64,000 bases of DNA, taken from the NCBI RefSeq assembly GCF_000633935.1, contig NZ_KK214998.1, forward strand, positions 1,068,010 to 1,132,009, given 5' to 3'. The position numbers and the translations under genes were made by a program. The notes under the pieces are model-generated. The model had not been told where the DNA came from. It made no database searches and was given only the letters and a program-made list of their open reading frames with translations. The stretch is from Ectothiorhodospira haloalkaliphila ATCC 51935. Its GTDB lineage: Bacteria > Pseudomonadota > Gammaproteobacteria > Ectothiorhodospirales > Ectothiorhodospiraceae. The stretch's first letter is position 1. Each line of letters starts with the position of its first letter. Shown piece by piece: positions 49,418 to 60,126 of the stretch.

Positions 49418-50971
49418 ATGAGCCGACTGCTCAAGTCCACCGCTGTTGTCAGCGCCATGACCCTGGTGTCGCGGCTGTTCGGCTATCTGCGGGATATGGT
49501 ACTGGCGGTGAGCTTCGGCGCCAGCGGGGCCACCGACGCCTTCTTCGTCGCCTTTCGCATCCCCAACTTCCTGCGCCGGCTGTTTGCCGAGGGGGCCTTC
49601 TCCCAGGCCTTCGTGCCGGTGTTTGCGGAGTTTCGTGAGCAGCGCGGCCACAAGGCACTGAAGGATCTGGTGGACCATGTGAGCGGCGCCCTGACCCTGG
49701 TGCTGTTCCTCACCACCCTGCTGGGGGTGTTGGCTGCCCCCCTCTTGATCAGCGTGTTTGCCCCCGGATTTCACGGGGAGGATGGCCGTCACGCCCTGGC
49801 CACCGACATGCTGCGCATCACCTTCCCCTATCTGCTGTTCATCTCGCTCACGGCCATGGCCGGGGGCATTCTCAACAGCCTGGGGCGGTTCGCGGTGCCG
49901 GCCTTCACGCCGGTATTCCTGAATCTGTCCCTCATCGCCGCCGCCGTATGGGGGGCGCCGCACTTCAACGAGCCGGTGGTGGCCCTGGCCTGGGGCGTGT
50001 TCCTGGCCGGTATCGTTCAACTGGCCTTCCAGGTACCCTTCCTGGTGCGCCATGGCCTGATGCCGCGCCCCCGGCTGCGCCGGGCCCACGAGGGCGTGAA
50101 ACGCATCGCCAAGCTCATGCTCCCGGCCATCTTCGGCACCTCGGTGGTGCAGATCAATCTGCTGGTGGACACCCTGATCGCCTCGTTCCTGGCCGCAGGC
50201 TCCATCACCTGGCTGTATTTCTCCGACCGCTTCGTGGAACTGCCCCTGGCCCTGTTCGGCATCGCCATCGGCACGGTGATCCTGCCGCGCCTCTCCGGGG
50301 AATACGCCCGCAAGGACCCGCAGGCATTCAGCAAGACCCTGGACTGGGCCCTGCGCCTCTCCCTGCTGATCGCCCTGCCCTCGGCCCTGGGTCTGATCCT
50401 GCTCGCCGCCCCCATCCTCGCGGCACTCATTCAGTATCAGGAGTTCCTGGAGAGCGACACCCGCATGGCCGCCTTGTCGCTGATGGCCTATGCCATCGGT
50501 CTGCCCGCCTTCATTCTGATCAAGATCCTGGCGCCGGGGTATTTCTCCCGCCAGGACACCAAGACCCCGGTGAAGGTGGCGGTGATCGCCATGCTGGCCA
50601 ATATGGCGCTGAACCTGGCCATTGTGGTGCCCTGGGTGTGGATGGGCTGGCCCGGGCCGCATGCCGGCCTGGCCCTGGCCACGTCGCTGTCGGCCTACCT
50701 GAATGCCGGGCTGCTCTATCGCGGGCTGCGCCGCGATGGCATCCTGGTGATTCTGCCAGGCTGGCTGGGGCTGTGGTGGCGCATGCTGCTGGCAGCCGGC
50801 CTGCTCACCCTGCTGTTGCTGCTACTGACTCCGGAACTGAGCCAGTGGAGTGAGTGGCCGGCGCTGACCCGGGTGAGCGCCCTGCTGGGCCTGATCGCCC
50901 TGGGCGGCGGAGCCTATGGCTTGGCACTGCTGGCCACGGGCGTGCGACCGCGGACATTCCTGCTGAGGTGA
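49418..50971 (+). CDS. murJ: Lipid II flippase MurJ
   Basis: This 517-residue membrane protein with about fourteen helices matches MurJ (MviN), which moves lipid II across the inner membrane for peptidoglycan synthesis. Typical segments are SFGASGATDAFFVAFRIPNF with the conserved charged residues, LRRLFAEGAFSQAFVPVFAE and LIASFLAAGSITWLYFSDR. It lies between rpsT and ribF, a placement common in gammaproteobacteria outside the enterics. Confidence 0.96.
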   Translation: MSRLLKSTAVVSAMTLVSRLFGYLRDMVLAVSFGASGATDAFFVAFRIPNFLRRLFAEGAFSQAFVPVFAEFREQRGHKALKDLVDHVSGALTLVLFLTTLLGVLAAPLLISVFAPGFHGEDGRHALATDMLRITFPYLLFISLTAMAGGILNSLGRFAVPAFTPVFLNLSLIAAAVWGAPHFNEPVVALAWGVFLAGIVQLAFQVPFLVRHGLMPRPRLRRAHEGVKRIAKLMLPAIFGTSVVQINLLVDTLIASFLAAGSITWLYFSDRFVELPLALFGIAIGTVILPRLSGEYARKDPQAFSKTLDWALRLSLLIALPSALGLILLAAPILAALIQYQEFLESDTRMAALSLMAYAIGLPAFILIKILAPGYFSRQDTKTPVKVAVIAMLANMALNLAIVVPWVWMGWPGPHAGLALATSLSAYLNAGLLYRGLRRDGILVILPGWLGLWWRMLLAAGLLTLLLLLLTPELSQWSEWPALTRVSALLGLIALGGGAYGLALLATGVRPRTFLLR

Positions 50972-51016
50972 CCCGCCGGGACGTCTGTGACCCTGTAAAC
51001 GTTCCACCCCCCCACG

Positions 51017-51022
51017 TATAAT
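51017..51022 (+). promoter_or_regulatory. Candidate -10 box for ribF-ileS-lspA
   Basis: A perfect TATAAT lies 23 bp before the ribF ATG, with TGTAAA (50994-50999, a 3/6 match to TTGACA) at 17-bp spacing. It falls in the murJ-ribF gap, where the ribF operon promoter would be expected. Confidence 0.5.
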
Positions 51023-51044
51023 CGAGGCTTTTGCGGCCAATCCC

Positions 51045-51998
51045 ATGGAACTGATTCGCGGTGCCCACAACCTGAGGCCCCGACACCGGGGCTCGGTGGT
51101 CACCATCGGCAACTTCGACGGTGTGCACCTGGGGCACCAGGCGGTGCTCGGACAACTGGCCGAAAAAGGGGCCGAACTGGGCCTGCCCACGGTGGCGGTC
51201 ACCTTCGAGCCCCTGCCACGGGAATACTTCATGGGCGAGCGCTCGCCAGCCCGGCTGCAGCGCTTCCGGGACAAGCTCCTGGCCATGCGCCGTTTTTCCG
51301 TTAACCGGCTGCTGTGCCTGAACTTCAACCCGGCCCTGGCAGGGATGAGTGCCCAGGACTTCATCCGGGAACTGCTGGTGGAGCGCCTGGGTGTGCGTCA
51401 CCTGGTGGTGGGTGATGACTTCCGCTTCGGCAAGGGCCGCGCAGGCAACTTCGAAACCCTGCGCGAGGCGGGACGGGTGCATGGTTTCGATGTGGCGCAC
51501 ATGCACACCTTTCACATCGATGGGGCCCGGGTGAGCAGTACCCGCATCCGCGGCGCCCTGGCCGAAGGCCGCATGGATGAGGCTGAAAAACTCCTGGGCC
51601 GCCCCTATCGCATCAATGGGCGCGTGGCCCATGGCGACAAGAAAGGGCATTTGCTGGGCTTCCCCACCGCCAACCTGCGTCTGGGCCCCTGCCCCATGGC
51701 GGTGCGCGGCGTGTTTGCCGTGGAGGTGTTCGGCCTGCCCGGCGAGCCGGTGCAAGGCGTGGCCAATGCCGGCACCCGGCCCACGGTGGGGGGCGTCCAG
51801 AACCGCCTGGAGGTGCATCTGTTCGATGTGGATGCCGACCTCTACGGAAAACACCTGCATGTGGACCTGCTCCACCGCCTGCGGGATGAAAAACGCTTCG
51901 CCTCCCTGGATGAGCTGCGCGCGCAGATCACCCGGGACGCTGACCATGCCCGTGCATTCTTTCAGGTGCGGCCCGACGACGCCCGTTCGCCGGACTGA
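51045..51998 (+). CDS. ribF: Bifunctional riboflavin kinase/FAD synthetase
   Basis: This 317-residue enzyme makes FMN and then FAD. The N-terminal FAD synthetase domain has [20 protein letters not shown] (HxGH-type) and [19 protein letters not shown]; the C-terminal riboflavin kinase domain has [17 protein letters not shown] and [11 protein letters not shown] is needed by several window enzymes such as GltD. The ileS start is 16 bp beyond the stop. Confidence 0.95.
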   Translation: MELIRGAHNLRPRHRGSVVTIGNFDGVHLGHQAVLGQLAEKGAELGLPTVAVTFEPLPREYFMGERSPARLQRFRDKLLAMRRFSVNRLLCLNFNPALAGMSAQDFIRELLVERLGVRHLVVGDDFRFGKGRAGNFETLREAGRVHGFDVAHMHTFHIDGARVSSTRIRGALAEGRMDEAEKLLGRPYRINGRVAHGDKKGHLLGFPTANLRLGPCPMAVRGVFAVEVFGLPGEPVQGVANAGTRPTVGGVQNRLEVHLFDVDADLYGKHLHVDLLHRLRDEKRFASLDELRAQITRDADHARAFFQVRPDDARSPD

Positions 51999-52014
51999 AT
52001 CGAGGATTTCCAGC

Positions 52015-54837
52015 TTGACCGACTATAAAGACACCCTGAACCTGCCCAAGACCGACTTCCCCATGCGCGGCAACCTGGCCAAGCGCGAGCCGGACATGCT
52101 GGCCACCTGGGAAAAAGAAGGACTGTACCAGCAGATCCGCCAGGCCAGCGCCGGTCGACCCCGCTTCGTGCTGGCCGACGGCCCACCCTATGCCAATGGG
52201 GACATTCACATCGGCCATGCGGTGAACAAGATCCTCAAGGATGTCATCGTCAAGAGCCGCACCCTGGCGGGCTACGACGCCCCCTATGTGCCCGGCTGGG
52301 ATTGCCATGGCCTGCCCATCGAACTGCAGGTGGAGCGCAGCCAGGGCAAGGCCGGCAAGGGGACGGATGCCCGCGCCTTCCGTGAAGCCTGTCGCCACTT
52401 CGCCCAGGATCAGGTGAACCGCCAGCGCGATGACTTCAAGCGCCTGGGCGTACTGGGCGACTGGGAGAACCCCTACCTGACCATGGACTACGCCGTGGAA
52501 GCGGACATCATGCGCGCCCTGGGCCGCATCATCGACCGTGGCCACGTCATCCAGGGCAACAAGCCCGTGCACTGGTGCGTGGACTGCGGTTCCGCCCTGG
52601 CCGAAGCCGAGGTGGAATACGAGGACAAGACGTCCCCAGCCATCGACGTGCGCTTTCGTGCCCTGGACGACGAGGACCTGCTCAGACGCATGCATGGGGA
52701 GAGTGATGCCGGCAGCGGCCCCATCAGCGTGGTCATCTGGACCACCACCCCCTGGACCCTGCCCGCCAACCAGGCCGTGGCCCTGAACGGGGAACTGGAG
52801 TACGCCCTGGTGGCCGTGAATGACGAGCGCCTGCTGGTGGCCGCCGACCTGGTGGACAACCTCGTGCAACGCTACGGACTGGAAGGGCACCACATCATCT
52901 GTCGCGCTCAGGGCGCGGCCCTGGAAGGCCTGCTGCTGCAGCACCCCTTCTACGACCGCCAGGTACCCGTGATCCTGGGCGAGCACGTGAACCTGGAAGC
53001 CGGCACCGGCGCCGTGCACACCGCCCCGGGCCATGGTCAGGACGACTACATCGTCGGTCGCCGTTATGACCTGTCCGTGGACAATCCGGTAGGAGGCGAT
53101 GGCCGCTTCCTGCCCTCCACGGAGCTGTTCGCCGGGCTGAGCGTGACCGAGGCCAACGGCCGCATCCTGGAAGTGCTCAAGGAGCGGGGGGCGCTGGTGC
53201 ACATGGAGAAACTGCGCCACAGCTATCCCCATTGCTGGCGCCACAAGACCCCCATCATCTTCCGGGCCACCTCTCAGTGGTTCATCAGCATGGACAAGGC
53301 GGAACTGCGCGACGGCGCACTCAAGGCCATCGAGCAGGTGCAATGGGTGCCCGACTGGGGGCGCGCCCGCATCGAAGGCATGGTGAGCAACCGCCCGGAC
53401 TGGTGCATCTCCCGGCAACGCAACTGGGGCGTGCCCATTCCCTTGTTCATCCACAAGGAAACCGGCGCACTGCACCCAGACACCCAGAACCTGATCGAGG
53501 TCGTGGCCACAAAGGTGGAGAAGGAAGGCATCGAGGCCTGGTTCTCGCTGGACCCGAAGGAACTGCTGGGTGACGACGCCGAACGCTTTGAAAAACTCGG
53601 CGACACCCTGGACGTGTGGTTCGACTCGGGTGTGACCCACGCCACCGTGACCGAGCGTCGCCCGGGCCTGGGGCTGCCGGCCGATCTGTACCTGGAAGGC
53701 TCCGACCAGCACCGGGGCTGGTTCCAGTCGTCCCTGCTCACCTCCGTGGCCATGCGCGGCGTCGCGCCCTACAAGGCGGTGCTCACCCACGGCTTCACGG
53801 TGGATGCCCAGGGCCAGAAGATGTCCAAGTCCAAGGGCAACGTGGTGGCCCCGCAGAAAGTCATGGATACCCTGGGCGCCGACATCCTGCGCCTGTGGGT
53901 GGCAGCCACCGACTTCAGCGGCGAGATGGCCGTCTCCGACGAGATCCTCAAGCGCACCGCCGATGCCTATCGACGCATGCGCAATACCGCCCGCTTCCTG
54001 CTGGCCAACCTGAACGGCTTCGATCCGGCCACGGACCTGCTACCCGCCGAGCGCATGCTGCCCCTGGACCGCTGGGCCGTGGACCAGGCCCTGCAGGTGC
54101 AGCAGCATGTGATCCGCGCCTACGAGCACTACCAGTTCCACCAGATCTACCAGCGGGTGCATAACTTCTGCTCGGTGGAGATGGGCAGTTTCTACCTGGA
54201 CGTGATCAAGGACCGTCAGTACACCACCCAGGCGGACAGCCGTGCGCGCCGCTCGGCGCAGACGGCCATGTACCACATCATCGAGGCCATGACACGCTGG
54301 TTGACGCCCATCCTCTCCTTCACGGGCGAGGAGATCTGGCAGCAGATCCCCGGCGAGCGCAACGCCTCGGTGCTGCTCAACACCTGGTACGATGGACTCT
54401 TCCCCCTGCAGGACGATGCGCCGCTGGGCGTGGAGGACTGGCGCCGGGTGCTGGAGGTCCGTCAGTGCGTGAGCCGTGAACTGGAGAAGCTGCGCAACGA
54501 AGGCGGCATCGGCGCCTCCCTGGATGCCGAGGTGGACCTGTATTGCGATGCCGGCCTGCAGGAGATCCTCAGTCGCCTGGGGGATGAATTGCGGTTCGTG
54601 CTGATCACCTCTTACGCCCGGGTACATGCCCTGGGTCAGGCACCGGCCACGGCCGCGGCCTCCGCCCTGCCGGATGGCACCGCCCTGGCCATCCGCGCGC
54701 TGCGCTGCGAACATGCCAAGTGCCCGCGCTGCTGGCACCATCGGGAAGATGTCGGGGCCAGCACCGAGCATCCGGAGTTGTGCGGGCGCTGCGTGGAGAA
54801 CGTGGCGGGCGAAGGGGAGCACCGGGCATTTGCCTGA
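52015..54837 (+). CDS. ileS: Isoleucyl-tRNA synthetase
   Basis: This 940-residue class I synthetase charges tRNA-Ile. The HIGH signature is [16 protein letters not shown] and the KMSKS loop is [12 protein letters not shown]. The editing domain (about 195-400) includes [18 protein letters not shown], and the C-terminal zinc ribbon has CPRCWHH and CGRC pairs. The TTG start at 52015 is set by the family N-terminus [18 protein letters not shown] and GAGGA upstream. The open frame runs on upstream to 51577 through ribF, but that is not coding in this frame. Confidence 0.97.
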   Translation: MTDYKDTLNLPKTDFPMRGNLAKREPDMLATWEKEGLYQQIRQASAGRPRFVLADGPPYANGDIHIGHAVNKILKDVIVKSRTLAGYDAPYVPGWDCHGLPIELQVERSQGKAGKGTDARAFREACRHFAQDQVNRQRDDFKRLGVLGDWENPYLTMDYAVEADIMRALGRIIDRGHVIQGNKPVHWCVDCGSALAEAEVEYEDKTSPAIDVRFRALDDEDLLRRMHGESDAGSGPISVVIWTTTPWTLPANQAVALNGELEYALVAVNDERLLVAADLVDNLVQRYGLEGHHIICRAQGAALEGLLLQHPFYDRQVPVILGEHVNLEAGTGAVHTAPGHGQDDYIVGRRYDLSVDNPVGGDGRFLPSTELFAGLSVTEANGRILEVLKERGALVHMEKLRHSYPHCWRHKTPIIFRATSQWFISMDKAELRDGALKAIEQVQWVPDWGRARIEGMVSNRPDWCISRQRNWGVPIPLFIHKETGALHPDTQNLIEVVATKVEKEGIEAWFSLDPKELLGDDAERFEKLGDTLDVWFDSGVTHATVTERRPGLGLPADLYLEGSDQHRGWFQSSLLTSVAMRGVAPYKAVLTHGFTVDAQGQKMSKSKGNVVAPQKVMDTLGADILRLWVAATDFSGEMAVSDEILKRTADAYRRMRNTARFLLANLNGFDPATDLLPAERMLPLDRWAVDQALQVQQHVIRAYEHYQFHQIYQRVHNFCSVEMGSFYLDVIKDRQYTTQADSRARRSAQTAMYHIIEAMTRWLTPILSFTGEEIWQQIPGERNASVLLNTWYDGLFPLQDDAPLGVEDWRRVLEVRQCVSRELEKLRNEGGIGASLDAEVDLYCDAGLQEILSRLGDELRFVLITSYARVHALGQAPATAAASALPDGTALAIRALRCEHAKCPRCWHHREDVGASTEHPELCGRCVENVAGEGEHRAFA

Positions 54838-54895
54838 GCGGGCCGCAGCCCCCCCCCAAAAAAGACAACCCAAGTCAAACAGAGACCCCAACAAC

Positions 54896-55372
54896 ATGCT
54901 CAAATGGCTATGGCTCTCCTTCGGAGTGATCGTCCTGGATCAGATCACCAAACGCATTGCCGAGTACCAGTTGGTGCAATTCGCCCCCATGGAGATCCTG
55001 CCCTTCCTGAACTTCGCCCTGGTGTACAACCAGGGCGCCGCCTTCAGCTTTCTCAGTGACGCCGGCGGCTGGCAACGCTGGTTCTTCACCGCCCTGGCGC
55101 TGCTGGTGAGCGCCATCATTGTCTGGTGGCTGTACCGCCTCAAGCGGGGCGAGACGGGCACGGCCATCAGCCTGGCGCTGATCCTGGGGGGCGCCATCGG
55201 CAATGTCATCGACCGGATCCTGCACGGGCACGTGATCGACTTCATCGACGTTCACTACGTCGGCTACCACTGGCCCACCTTCAACATCGCCGACAGCGCC
55301 ATCACCATAGGCGCCGTGATCCTCATCGCCACCAGCCTGATGCCCGCACGTCCAGGGACGCAGGGCACATGA
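54896..55372 (+). CDS. lspA: Lipoprotein signal peptidase
   Basis: This 158-residue four-helix inner-membrane aspartyl protease cleaves prolipoprotein signals, such as that of the autotransporter at 60127. The catalytic Asp motifs are [20 protein letters not shown] and FNIADSAI. The gap from ileS (58 bp) contains a run of nine C followed by six A. Its stop overlaps the fkpB start (ATGA). Confidence 0.95.
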   Translation: MLKWLWLSFGVIVLDQITKRIAEYQLVQFAPMEILPFLNFALVYNQGAAFSFLSDAGGWQRWFFTALALLVSAIIVWWLYRLKRGETGTAISLALILGGAIGNVIDRILHGHVIDFIDVHYVGYHWPTFNIADSAITIGAVILIATSLMPARPGTQGT

Positions 55373-55806
55373 TCTCGCCCGGCAGCCGGGTGCGCATGCA
55401 CTACACCATCACCCTGGAAAACGGCCAGGTGGCCGACAGCACGCGGGAAGATGAAGGTGAGCCGGTGGAATTCACCGTGGGCGAGGGAGAACTGCATGGA
55501 GCCCTGGAGGGGCTGGTGACCGAACTGTCAGAAGGGGAATCGCGCACCACCACCCTGCCCCCTGAACGGGCCTTCGGCTTCGCCACCGCCCAGGCGGTGC
55601 AGACCATGGAGCGCAGCGACTTCCCCGAGGACATGCCCCTGGAGCCAGGCCTGCTGGTGGGGTTCGACACACCCAAGGGGGAGCAGATCCCGGGGCTGAT
55701 CCGGGAGATCGAAGGGGACAGGGTCACGGTGGATTTCAATCACCCGCTGGCAGGGCATGAGATCACCGTGGAGATAGAGGTGCTGTCGGTGGAAACACCG
55801 AACTGA
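55369..55806 (+). CDS. fkpB: FKBP-type peptidyl-prolyl isomerase SlpA/FkpB
   Basis: This 145-residue SlyD/SlpA-type isomerase and chaperone begins with [16 protein letters not shown], followed by the insert-in-flap domain (about 70-125) and an Ile/Glu-rich end. It lacks a signal peptide and acts in the cytoplasm. Its position between lspA and ispH is conserved in gammaproteobacteria. Confidence 0.92.
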   Translation: MISPGSRVRMHYTITLENGQVADSTREDEGEPVEFTVGEGELHGALEGLVTELSEGESRTTTLPPERAFGFATAQAVQTMERSDFPEDMPLEPGLLVGFDTPKGEQIPGLIREIEGDRVTVDFNHPLAGHEITVEIEVLSVETPN

Positions 55807-55817
55807 ATCAGTAGCAT

Positions 55818-55837
55818 AAAGGGGACAGTCCCCTTTT
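55818..55837 (+). terminator. Terminator-like hairpin after fkpB
   Basis: AAAGGGGA-CAG-TCCCCTTTT lies 12 bp after the fkpB stop. The T-run is short, so partial readthrough into ispH is likely. Confidence 0.55.
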
Positions 55838-55929
55838 GCCCCCAAGCATCGCAGGCCCATTCGGCAGCCGTGCGCCGTTGTTGTAGGATGTGCGCCTATC
55901 CGCAACCCTCATTCTCAGGCCAGACAAAC

Positions 55930-56865
55930 ATGCACATTCTCCTCGCCAACCCCCGTGGATTCTGCGCCGGTGTCGACCGGGCCATCGAGATCGTGGAACG
56001 GGCCCTGGACCTGTTCGGCCAACCCATCTATGTGCGCCACGAGGTGGTGCATAACCGCTACGTGGTCAACGAACTCAGGGAGAAGGGCGCCGTCTTCGTG
56101 GAGGAACTGGATCAGGTGCCCGATGGCGCCACCGTGATCTTCAGTGCCCACGGCGTACCCCGCAGTGTGCGGCACGAAGCCGACAAGCGCGGCCTGCGGG
56201 TCTTCGACGCCACCTGCCCGCTGGTCACCAAGGTGCATATGGAGGTGGCCCGTCATGCCGCCCGGGGTGAGGAGGTCATCCTCATCGGTCACGCCGGCCA
56301 CCCGGAAGTGGACGGCACCCTGGGGCAGTATGATCGCAGCCAGGGCGGCGAGATTTACCTGGTGGAAAACATCCAGCAGGCCCAGGAACTGGCCGTGAAG
56401 GACCCGGATCACCTGGCCTACGTGACCCAGACCACCCTCTCCATGGACGACACCCAGGGCATCTTCCAGGTGCTGCGGGAGCGCTTCCCCAACATCCAGG
56501 GGCAACGCCGTGACGACATCTGCTATGCCACCCAGAACCGCCAGGACGCCATCAAGTCCCTGGCCGGGCAGTGCGACCTGATCCTGGTGGTGGGCTCCCC
56601 CAACAGTTCCAACTCCAACCGTCTACGGGAGATCGCCGAGAAGATGGGCATCCAGGCCTATCTCATCGATGGCGCCGAGGACATCGACCCGCGCTGGCTG
56701 GAGGGCCGTCAGCGCATCGGCATCACCGCCGGCGCCTCAGCCCCGGAACTGCTGGTGCAGCAGGTGGTGAACCACCTCAAGCCCCTGGGCGTGGAGACCT
56801 GCGTGGAACATGAGGGCCGCAGCGAAAAGGTGACCTTCTCGTTGCCGAAGGAACTACGGATTTGA
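55930..56865 (+). CDS. ispH: 4-hydroxy-3-methylbut-2-enyl diphosphate reductase
   Basis: This 311-residue 4Fe-4S enzyme performs the last step of the MEP isoprenoid pathway, giving IPP and DMAPP used by IspB. The three cluster cysteines are in [22 protein letters not shown] and [11 protein letters not shown]; the substrate loop is [12 protein letters not shown]. The start at 55930 begins the family N-terminus; the frame to 55870 is not needed. It closes the conserved block; base composition changes after it. Confidence 0.96.
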   Translation: MHILLANPRGFCAGVDRAIEIVERALDLFGQPIYVRHEVVHNRYVVNELREKGAVFVEELDQVPDGATVIFSAHGVPRSVRHEADKRGLRVFDATCPLVTKVHMEVARHAARGEEVILIGHAGHPEVDGTLGQYDRSQGGEIYLVENIQQAQELAVKDPDHLAYVTQTTLSMDDTQGIFQVLRERFPNIQGQRRDDICYATQNRQDAIKSLAGQCDLILVVGSPNSSNSNRLREIAEKMGIQAYLIDGAEDIDPRWLEGRQRIGITAGASAPELLVQQVVNHLKPLGVETCVEHEGRSEKVTFSLPKELRI

Positions 56866-57044
56866 GCAAGAGAAGCGCTGGGCCGCCACGCAGGGCTAAC
56901 TCCGGCCAGCGGTGGAAAGCAGCTTTTTGGGTATGCCTGAACATCGCACGGGCCACTTGAGTAACCCCTCGACAGCCGATGGCGACGGGCTGCAGTCACT
57001 GTGGCATTTTCGCGCAAGCACGGTATTTGACACCTGGAACTATC

Positions 57045-58193
57045 ATGCCCCGACTCCTATTTTTGGTGAATGAACCGAACTGGTTCGTCTCACACCGGTT
57101 GGCCGTTGGTCGGGCCGCACAGGATCAGGGCTTCGAGGTCCATGTCGCCGGACCTGGGCAGGTGCCGAAGGAGATTCTTGAGGCAGGCATGACATTTCAT
57201 TCGGTGCCGCTTTGCCGTAAAGGAATGAACCCTTTTACAGAGCTTAATGCTATCTCCTCGTTGGTGAGCCTGTTTAGATCCGTGCGTCCGGATATTGCCC
57301 ATTTGGTCACCATCAAGCCATACCTTTACGGCGGCATTGCCGCCCGCATTGTGAATATCCCCGCGGTAGTTTCAGCAGTTGCAGGTCTGGGAACGGCATT
57401 TATCCGCAATGATCTCCTCGCGCGCATTTTTCGAGGTTTGCTTTATCCAATGTTCAAGCTGGCATTTGGGCATGGCCGGCAGCGCGTCATTTTCCAAAAT
57501 AATGATGACCGTGCTGTACTGGAACAATGGGGTGTGGTTTCCGCCCATCAATCAGTGGTCATCCGTGGCTCGGGGGCGGACCTTATACAATACAGGCCTT
57601 GCGCCGAAATTGAGGGTCCGCCCATTATCGCCTTCGCCGCTCGCCTGTTAAAGGATAAAGGCCTCGTCGAATTCATTGATGCCGCACGCATCCTCAAACG
57701 CCGGGGCATTGATGCTCGTTTTTGGGTCATCGGGGAGAGGGATCCCGGAAATCATGCAACGGCAACAGAACAGGAACTGGAGTTTTGGCGCACCGAAGGC
57801 ATTGTGCAGTTTCTGGGCTATCGGAGGGATGTTCCTGATCTATTCCGTCAGGCACATATCATTTGCCTACCTTCATATCGAGAGGGATTGCCCAAGGTGC
57901 TGGTGGAGGGCGCCGCAGCGGGACGAGCCGTGGTCACGACCAACGTCCCCGGTTGCCGTGATGCCATTGAACCCGACCGCACCGGGTTGCTCGTACCAGT
58001 CCGAGACACCGAGAAACTGGCAGATGCCTTACAGCGCCTGATCCAAAACCCGGATGAACGCCGTGCGATGGGCCGGGCAGGGAGGGATCTCGCCGAAAGA
58101 GAGTTCGAGATCGGCAAGATCGTTGGCGCGCACCTGGATATATATCACGAACTGTTGCAAGTACGCAGAGCGGAAAAAGCCGAACAGACCTGA
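57045..58193 (+). CDS. Family 4 glycosyltransferase
   Basis: This 382-residue GT-B glycosyltransferase resembles PglA/WcaL-like family 4 enzymes. The N-terminal domain has [16 protein letters not shown] and [16 protein letters not shown]; the C-terminal donor-binding domain has [20 protein letters not shown] and the E-x7-E motif region [18 protein letters not shown]. It adds a sugar to a lipid-linked intermediate. Its bases look more AT-rich than the upstream genes, suggesting transfer. It is the first of three glycan genes, 88 bp before the aminotransferase start. Confidence 0.88.
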   Translation: MPRLLFLVNEPNWFVSHRLAVGRAAQDQGFEVHVAGPGQVPKEILEAGMTFHSVPLCRKGMNPFTELNAISSLVSLFRSVRPDIAHLVTIKPYLYGGIAARIVNIPAVVSAVAGLGTAFIRNDLLARIFRGLLYPMFKLAFGHGRQRVIFQNNDDRAVLEQWGVVSAHQSVVIRGSGADLIQYRPCAEIEGPPIIAFAARLLKDKGLVEFIDAARILKRRGIDARFWVIGERDPGNHATATEQELEFWRTEGIVQFLGYRRDVPDLFRQAHIICLPSYREGLPKVLVEGAAAGRAVVTTNVPGCRDAIEPDRTGLLVPVRDTEKLADALQRLIQNPDERRAMGRAGRDLAEREFEIGKIVGAHLDIYHELLQVRRAEKAEQT

Positions 58194-58281
58194 GGAATGG
58201 TGGCATGTCGACCGACATGGTCAGCGTTCGTCGCGCATCGTTACAGCGGTTATTCATAGAGGAACCCATGGAGCCTCGTCA

Positions 58282-59457
58282 TTGAGAGACAAAAGTAAGG
58301 AATTCATCCTGTTTGCATGCCCAGACATCGGTGAAGGGGAAATTGCAGAGGTGGTGTCCACGCTTCGTTCTGGCTGGATCACCAGCGGGCAACGCACCAA
58401 GCAATTCGAATCTGACTTTCGGGCTTTCCTTGGTGGAGATGACCTGCATTGCGTTGCGGTCAACTCCGCCACTGCGGGGCTTCATCTCTCACTGGAGGCA
58501 CTGGGTATTGGCACCGGAGACGAGGTGATCGTCCCGAATTACACGTTCACCGCCACCGCGGAGGTCATACGCTATCTTGGTGCCACACCGGTACTTGTGG
58601 ATGTGGACGAACACACGTTCAACATAGATCCCGCATGCGTGGAGATGGCCATCACAGACCGGACGCGTGCCATCATGCCAGTGCACTTTGCGGGGCTGGC
58701 TTGTGACATGACCTCACTGGATGTTTTGGCAAAGCGCCATGGCCTCGACCTGGTCGAGGACGCAGCCCATGCGCTGCCAACCACTTGGCGAGGTTGCACC
58801 ATAGGCACCCTGGGTTCCGCGGCGTGCGTGTTCAGCTTCTACGCCAACAAGACCATAACCACCGGCGAAGGAGGAATGCTGGTAACAGCCGATCCTGACC
58901 TTGCAGACCGCGCCCGAAGCATGCGTTTGCATGGCATCAACAGGGACGTTTTCAACCGCTACCAATCCGAATCTCCGGATTGGTACTACGAAGTGATCGC
59001 ACCCGGTTTCAAGTACAATATGACCGATATCGCAGCAGCGCTGGGACTGCATCAGTTAAGGCGGCTGCCCGAGTTCCATGCTCGTCGGGAATATCTCGCT
59101 CAAGGTTATGACGAGCGGCTTGCTGATTTGCCAATTCGACTACCGGCCAGTGCGCCTCCGGGAGATGTACAGTCCCGGCACCTTTACCCAATTCGTCTGC
59201 TACCTGAAGCAGGTCTGGATCGCGATTCATTTATTGAGGGCATGGCGGCCCGGGGCATTGGTTGTTCAGTGCACTTCATCCCGCTACATCGTCACCCCTA
59301 CTGGCAGGCATACTGTGGTGTTTCAGCAATGGATTTCCCCGTGTCTGAAATGTTGTTTCAACAGGAGGTTTCACTACCGCTGCACACGGCCATGTCCGAT
59401 GAACAGCTTGACCGGGTTGTAAACGCGGCGCGGGAACTACTGGAGCACACATGCTGA
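58282..59457 (+). CDS. DegT/DnrJ/EryC1 sugar aminotransferase
   Basis: This 391-residue PLP enzyme makes amino sugars from keto sugars. The PLP Lys is Lys190 in [14 protein letters not shown], and the ring-stacking Asp160 is in [29 protein letters not shown] and the C-terminal [11 protein letters not shown] are family blocks. The start is TTG at 58282, with GGAG 10 bases upstream and the first family residues at [16 protein letters not shown] 26-codon frame (58204-58284) runs just before it. Neither dehydratase nor acetyltransferase is nearby, so the keto-sugar must come from elsewhere. Confidence 0.88.
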   Translation: MRDKSKEFILFACPDIGEGEIAEVVSTLRSGWITSGQRTKQFESDFRAFLGGDDLHCVAVNSATAGLHLSLEALGIGTGDEVIVPNYTFTATAEVIRYLGATPVLVDVDEHTFNIDPACVEMAITDRTRAIMPVHFAGLACDMTSLDVLAKRHGLDLVEDAAHALPTTWRGCTIGTLGSAACVFSFYANKTITTGEGGMLVTADPDLADRARSMRLHGINRDVFNRYQSESPDWYYEVIAPGFKYNMTDIAAALGLHQLRRLPEFHARREYLAQGYDERLADLPIRLPASAPPGDVQSRHLYPIRLLPEAGLDRDSFIEGMAARGIGCSVHFIPLHRHPYWQAYCGVSAMDFPVSEMLFQQEVSLPLHTAMSDEQLDRVVNAARELLEHTC

Positions 59458-60065
59458 AGAGGTTTTTTGATATAGCGGCGGCAACTCTGGGGCTGGTGCT
59501 GCTCATGCCCCTGCTGCTGGGCATCGCCGTTTGGATAAAACTTGACTCCCGCGGCCCCGTGTTTTTTCGCCAAGTACGCGTTGGGCAACATGGCAAACCT
59601 TTTCGGATTATCAAGTTTCGCACCATGCGAACCGATAGTGAAGCCGCCGGGAAGTTGACTCTTGCGGAGGACTCACGGATCACACGATCCGGTCGATTCC
59701 TGCGTCATTACAAACTCGATGAACTGCCACAATTGATGGATGTACTGCGCGGCACCATGAGCCTGGTGGGCCCCCGCCCGGAGGTACCTGAATATGTGGC
59801 GCACTACCCAGCTGATGTAAGGGAAAAGGTTCTATCTCTTCGACCTGGGCTAACCGACTATGCTGCGTTAGAGATGCTGGACGAGAGCCGTCTTCTAGCG
59901 CAGTATGAGGATCCGCATCGAGCTTATCTTGATGTCGTGCTGCCGAGGAAGCTCGCTCAGTACCAGCAATATGCGGATAAACAATCCTTCGGAGAAGATA
60001 CCCGAATCATTCTGCGTACGATCCTCTGCCTAGCACGCAGGCGCACAGACCACGAGTCCCCTTGA
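59451..60065 (+). CDS. PglC-type phosphoglycosyl transferase
   Basis: This 204-residue monotopic membrane enzyme puts the first phosphosugar on undecaprenyl phosphate. The N-terminal re-entrant helix is [20 protein letters not shown], followed by the basic loop [10 protein letters not shown] and the catalytic Asp-Glu dyad in [29 protein letters not shown] is diagnostic. It is the short PglC form without the WcaJ N-terminal domain. It overlaps the aminotransferase by 7 bp, so the three genes form one operon for a lipid-linked glycan. Confidence 0.92.
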   Translation: MLKRFFDIAAATLGLVLLMPLLLGIAVWIKLDSRGPVFFRQVRVGQHGKPFRIIKFRTMRTDSEAAGKLTLAEDSRITRSGRFLRHYKLDELPQLMDVLRGTMSLVGPRPEVPEYVAHYPADVREKVLSLRPGLTDYAALEMLDESRLLAQYEDPHRAYLDVVLPRKLAQYQQYADKQSFGEDTRIILRTILCLARRRTDHESP

Positions 60066-60126
60066 TGGCCGCGTGGGGTCACCCGAGGGCCGAACCGGCC
60101 CGACCTGCCGAGAGGTCAGCCCGACC

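Noticed and set aside
51928-53790. 620-codon minus-strand frame opposite ileS
   Set aside because: Shadow of a conserved gene; low-complexity product with no recognisable motif.
58204-58284. 26-codon frame before the aminotransferase
   Set aside because: It overlaps the TTG start by 3 bp and might couple translation, but nothing shows it is conserved.
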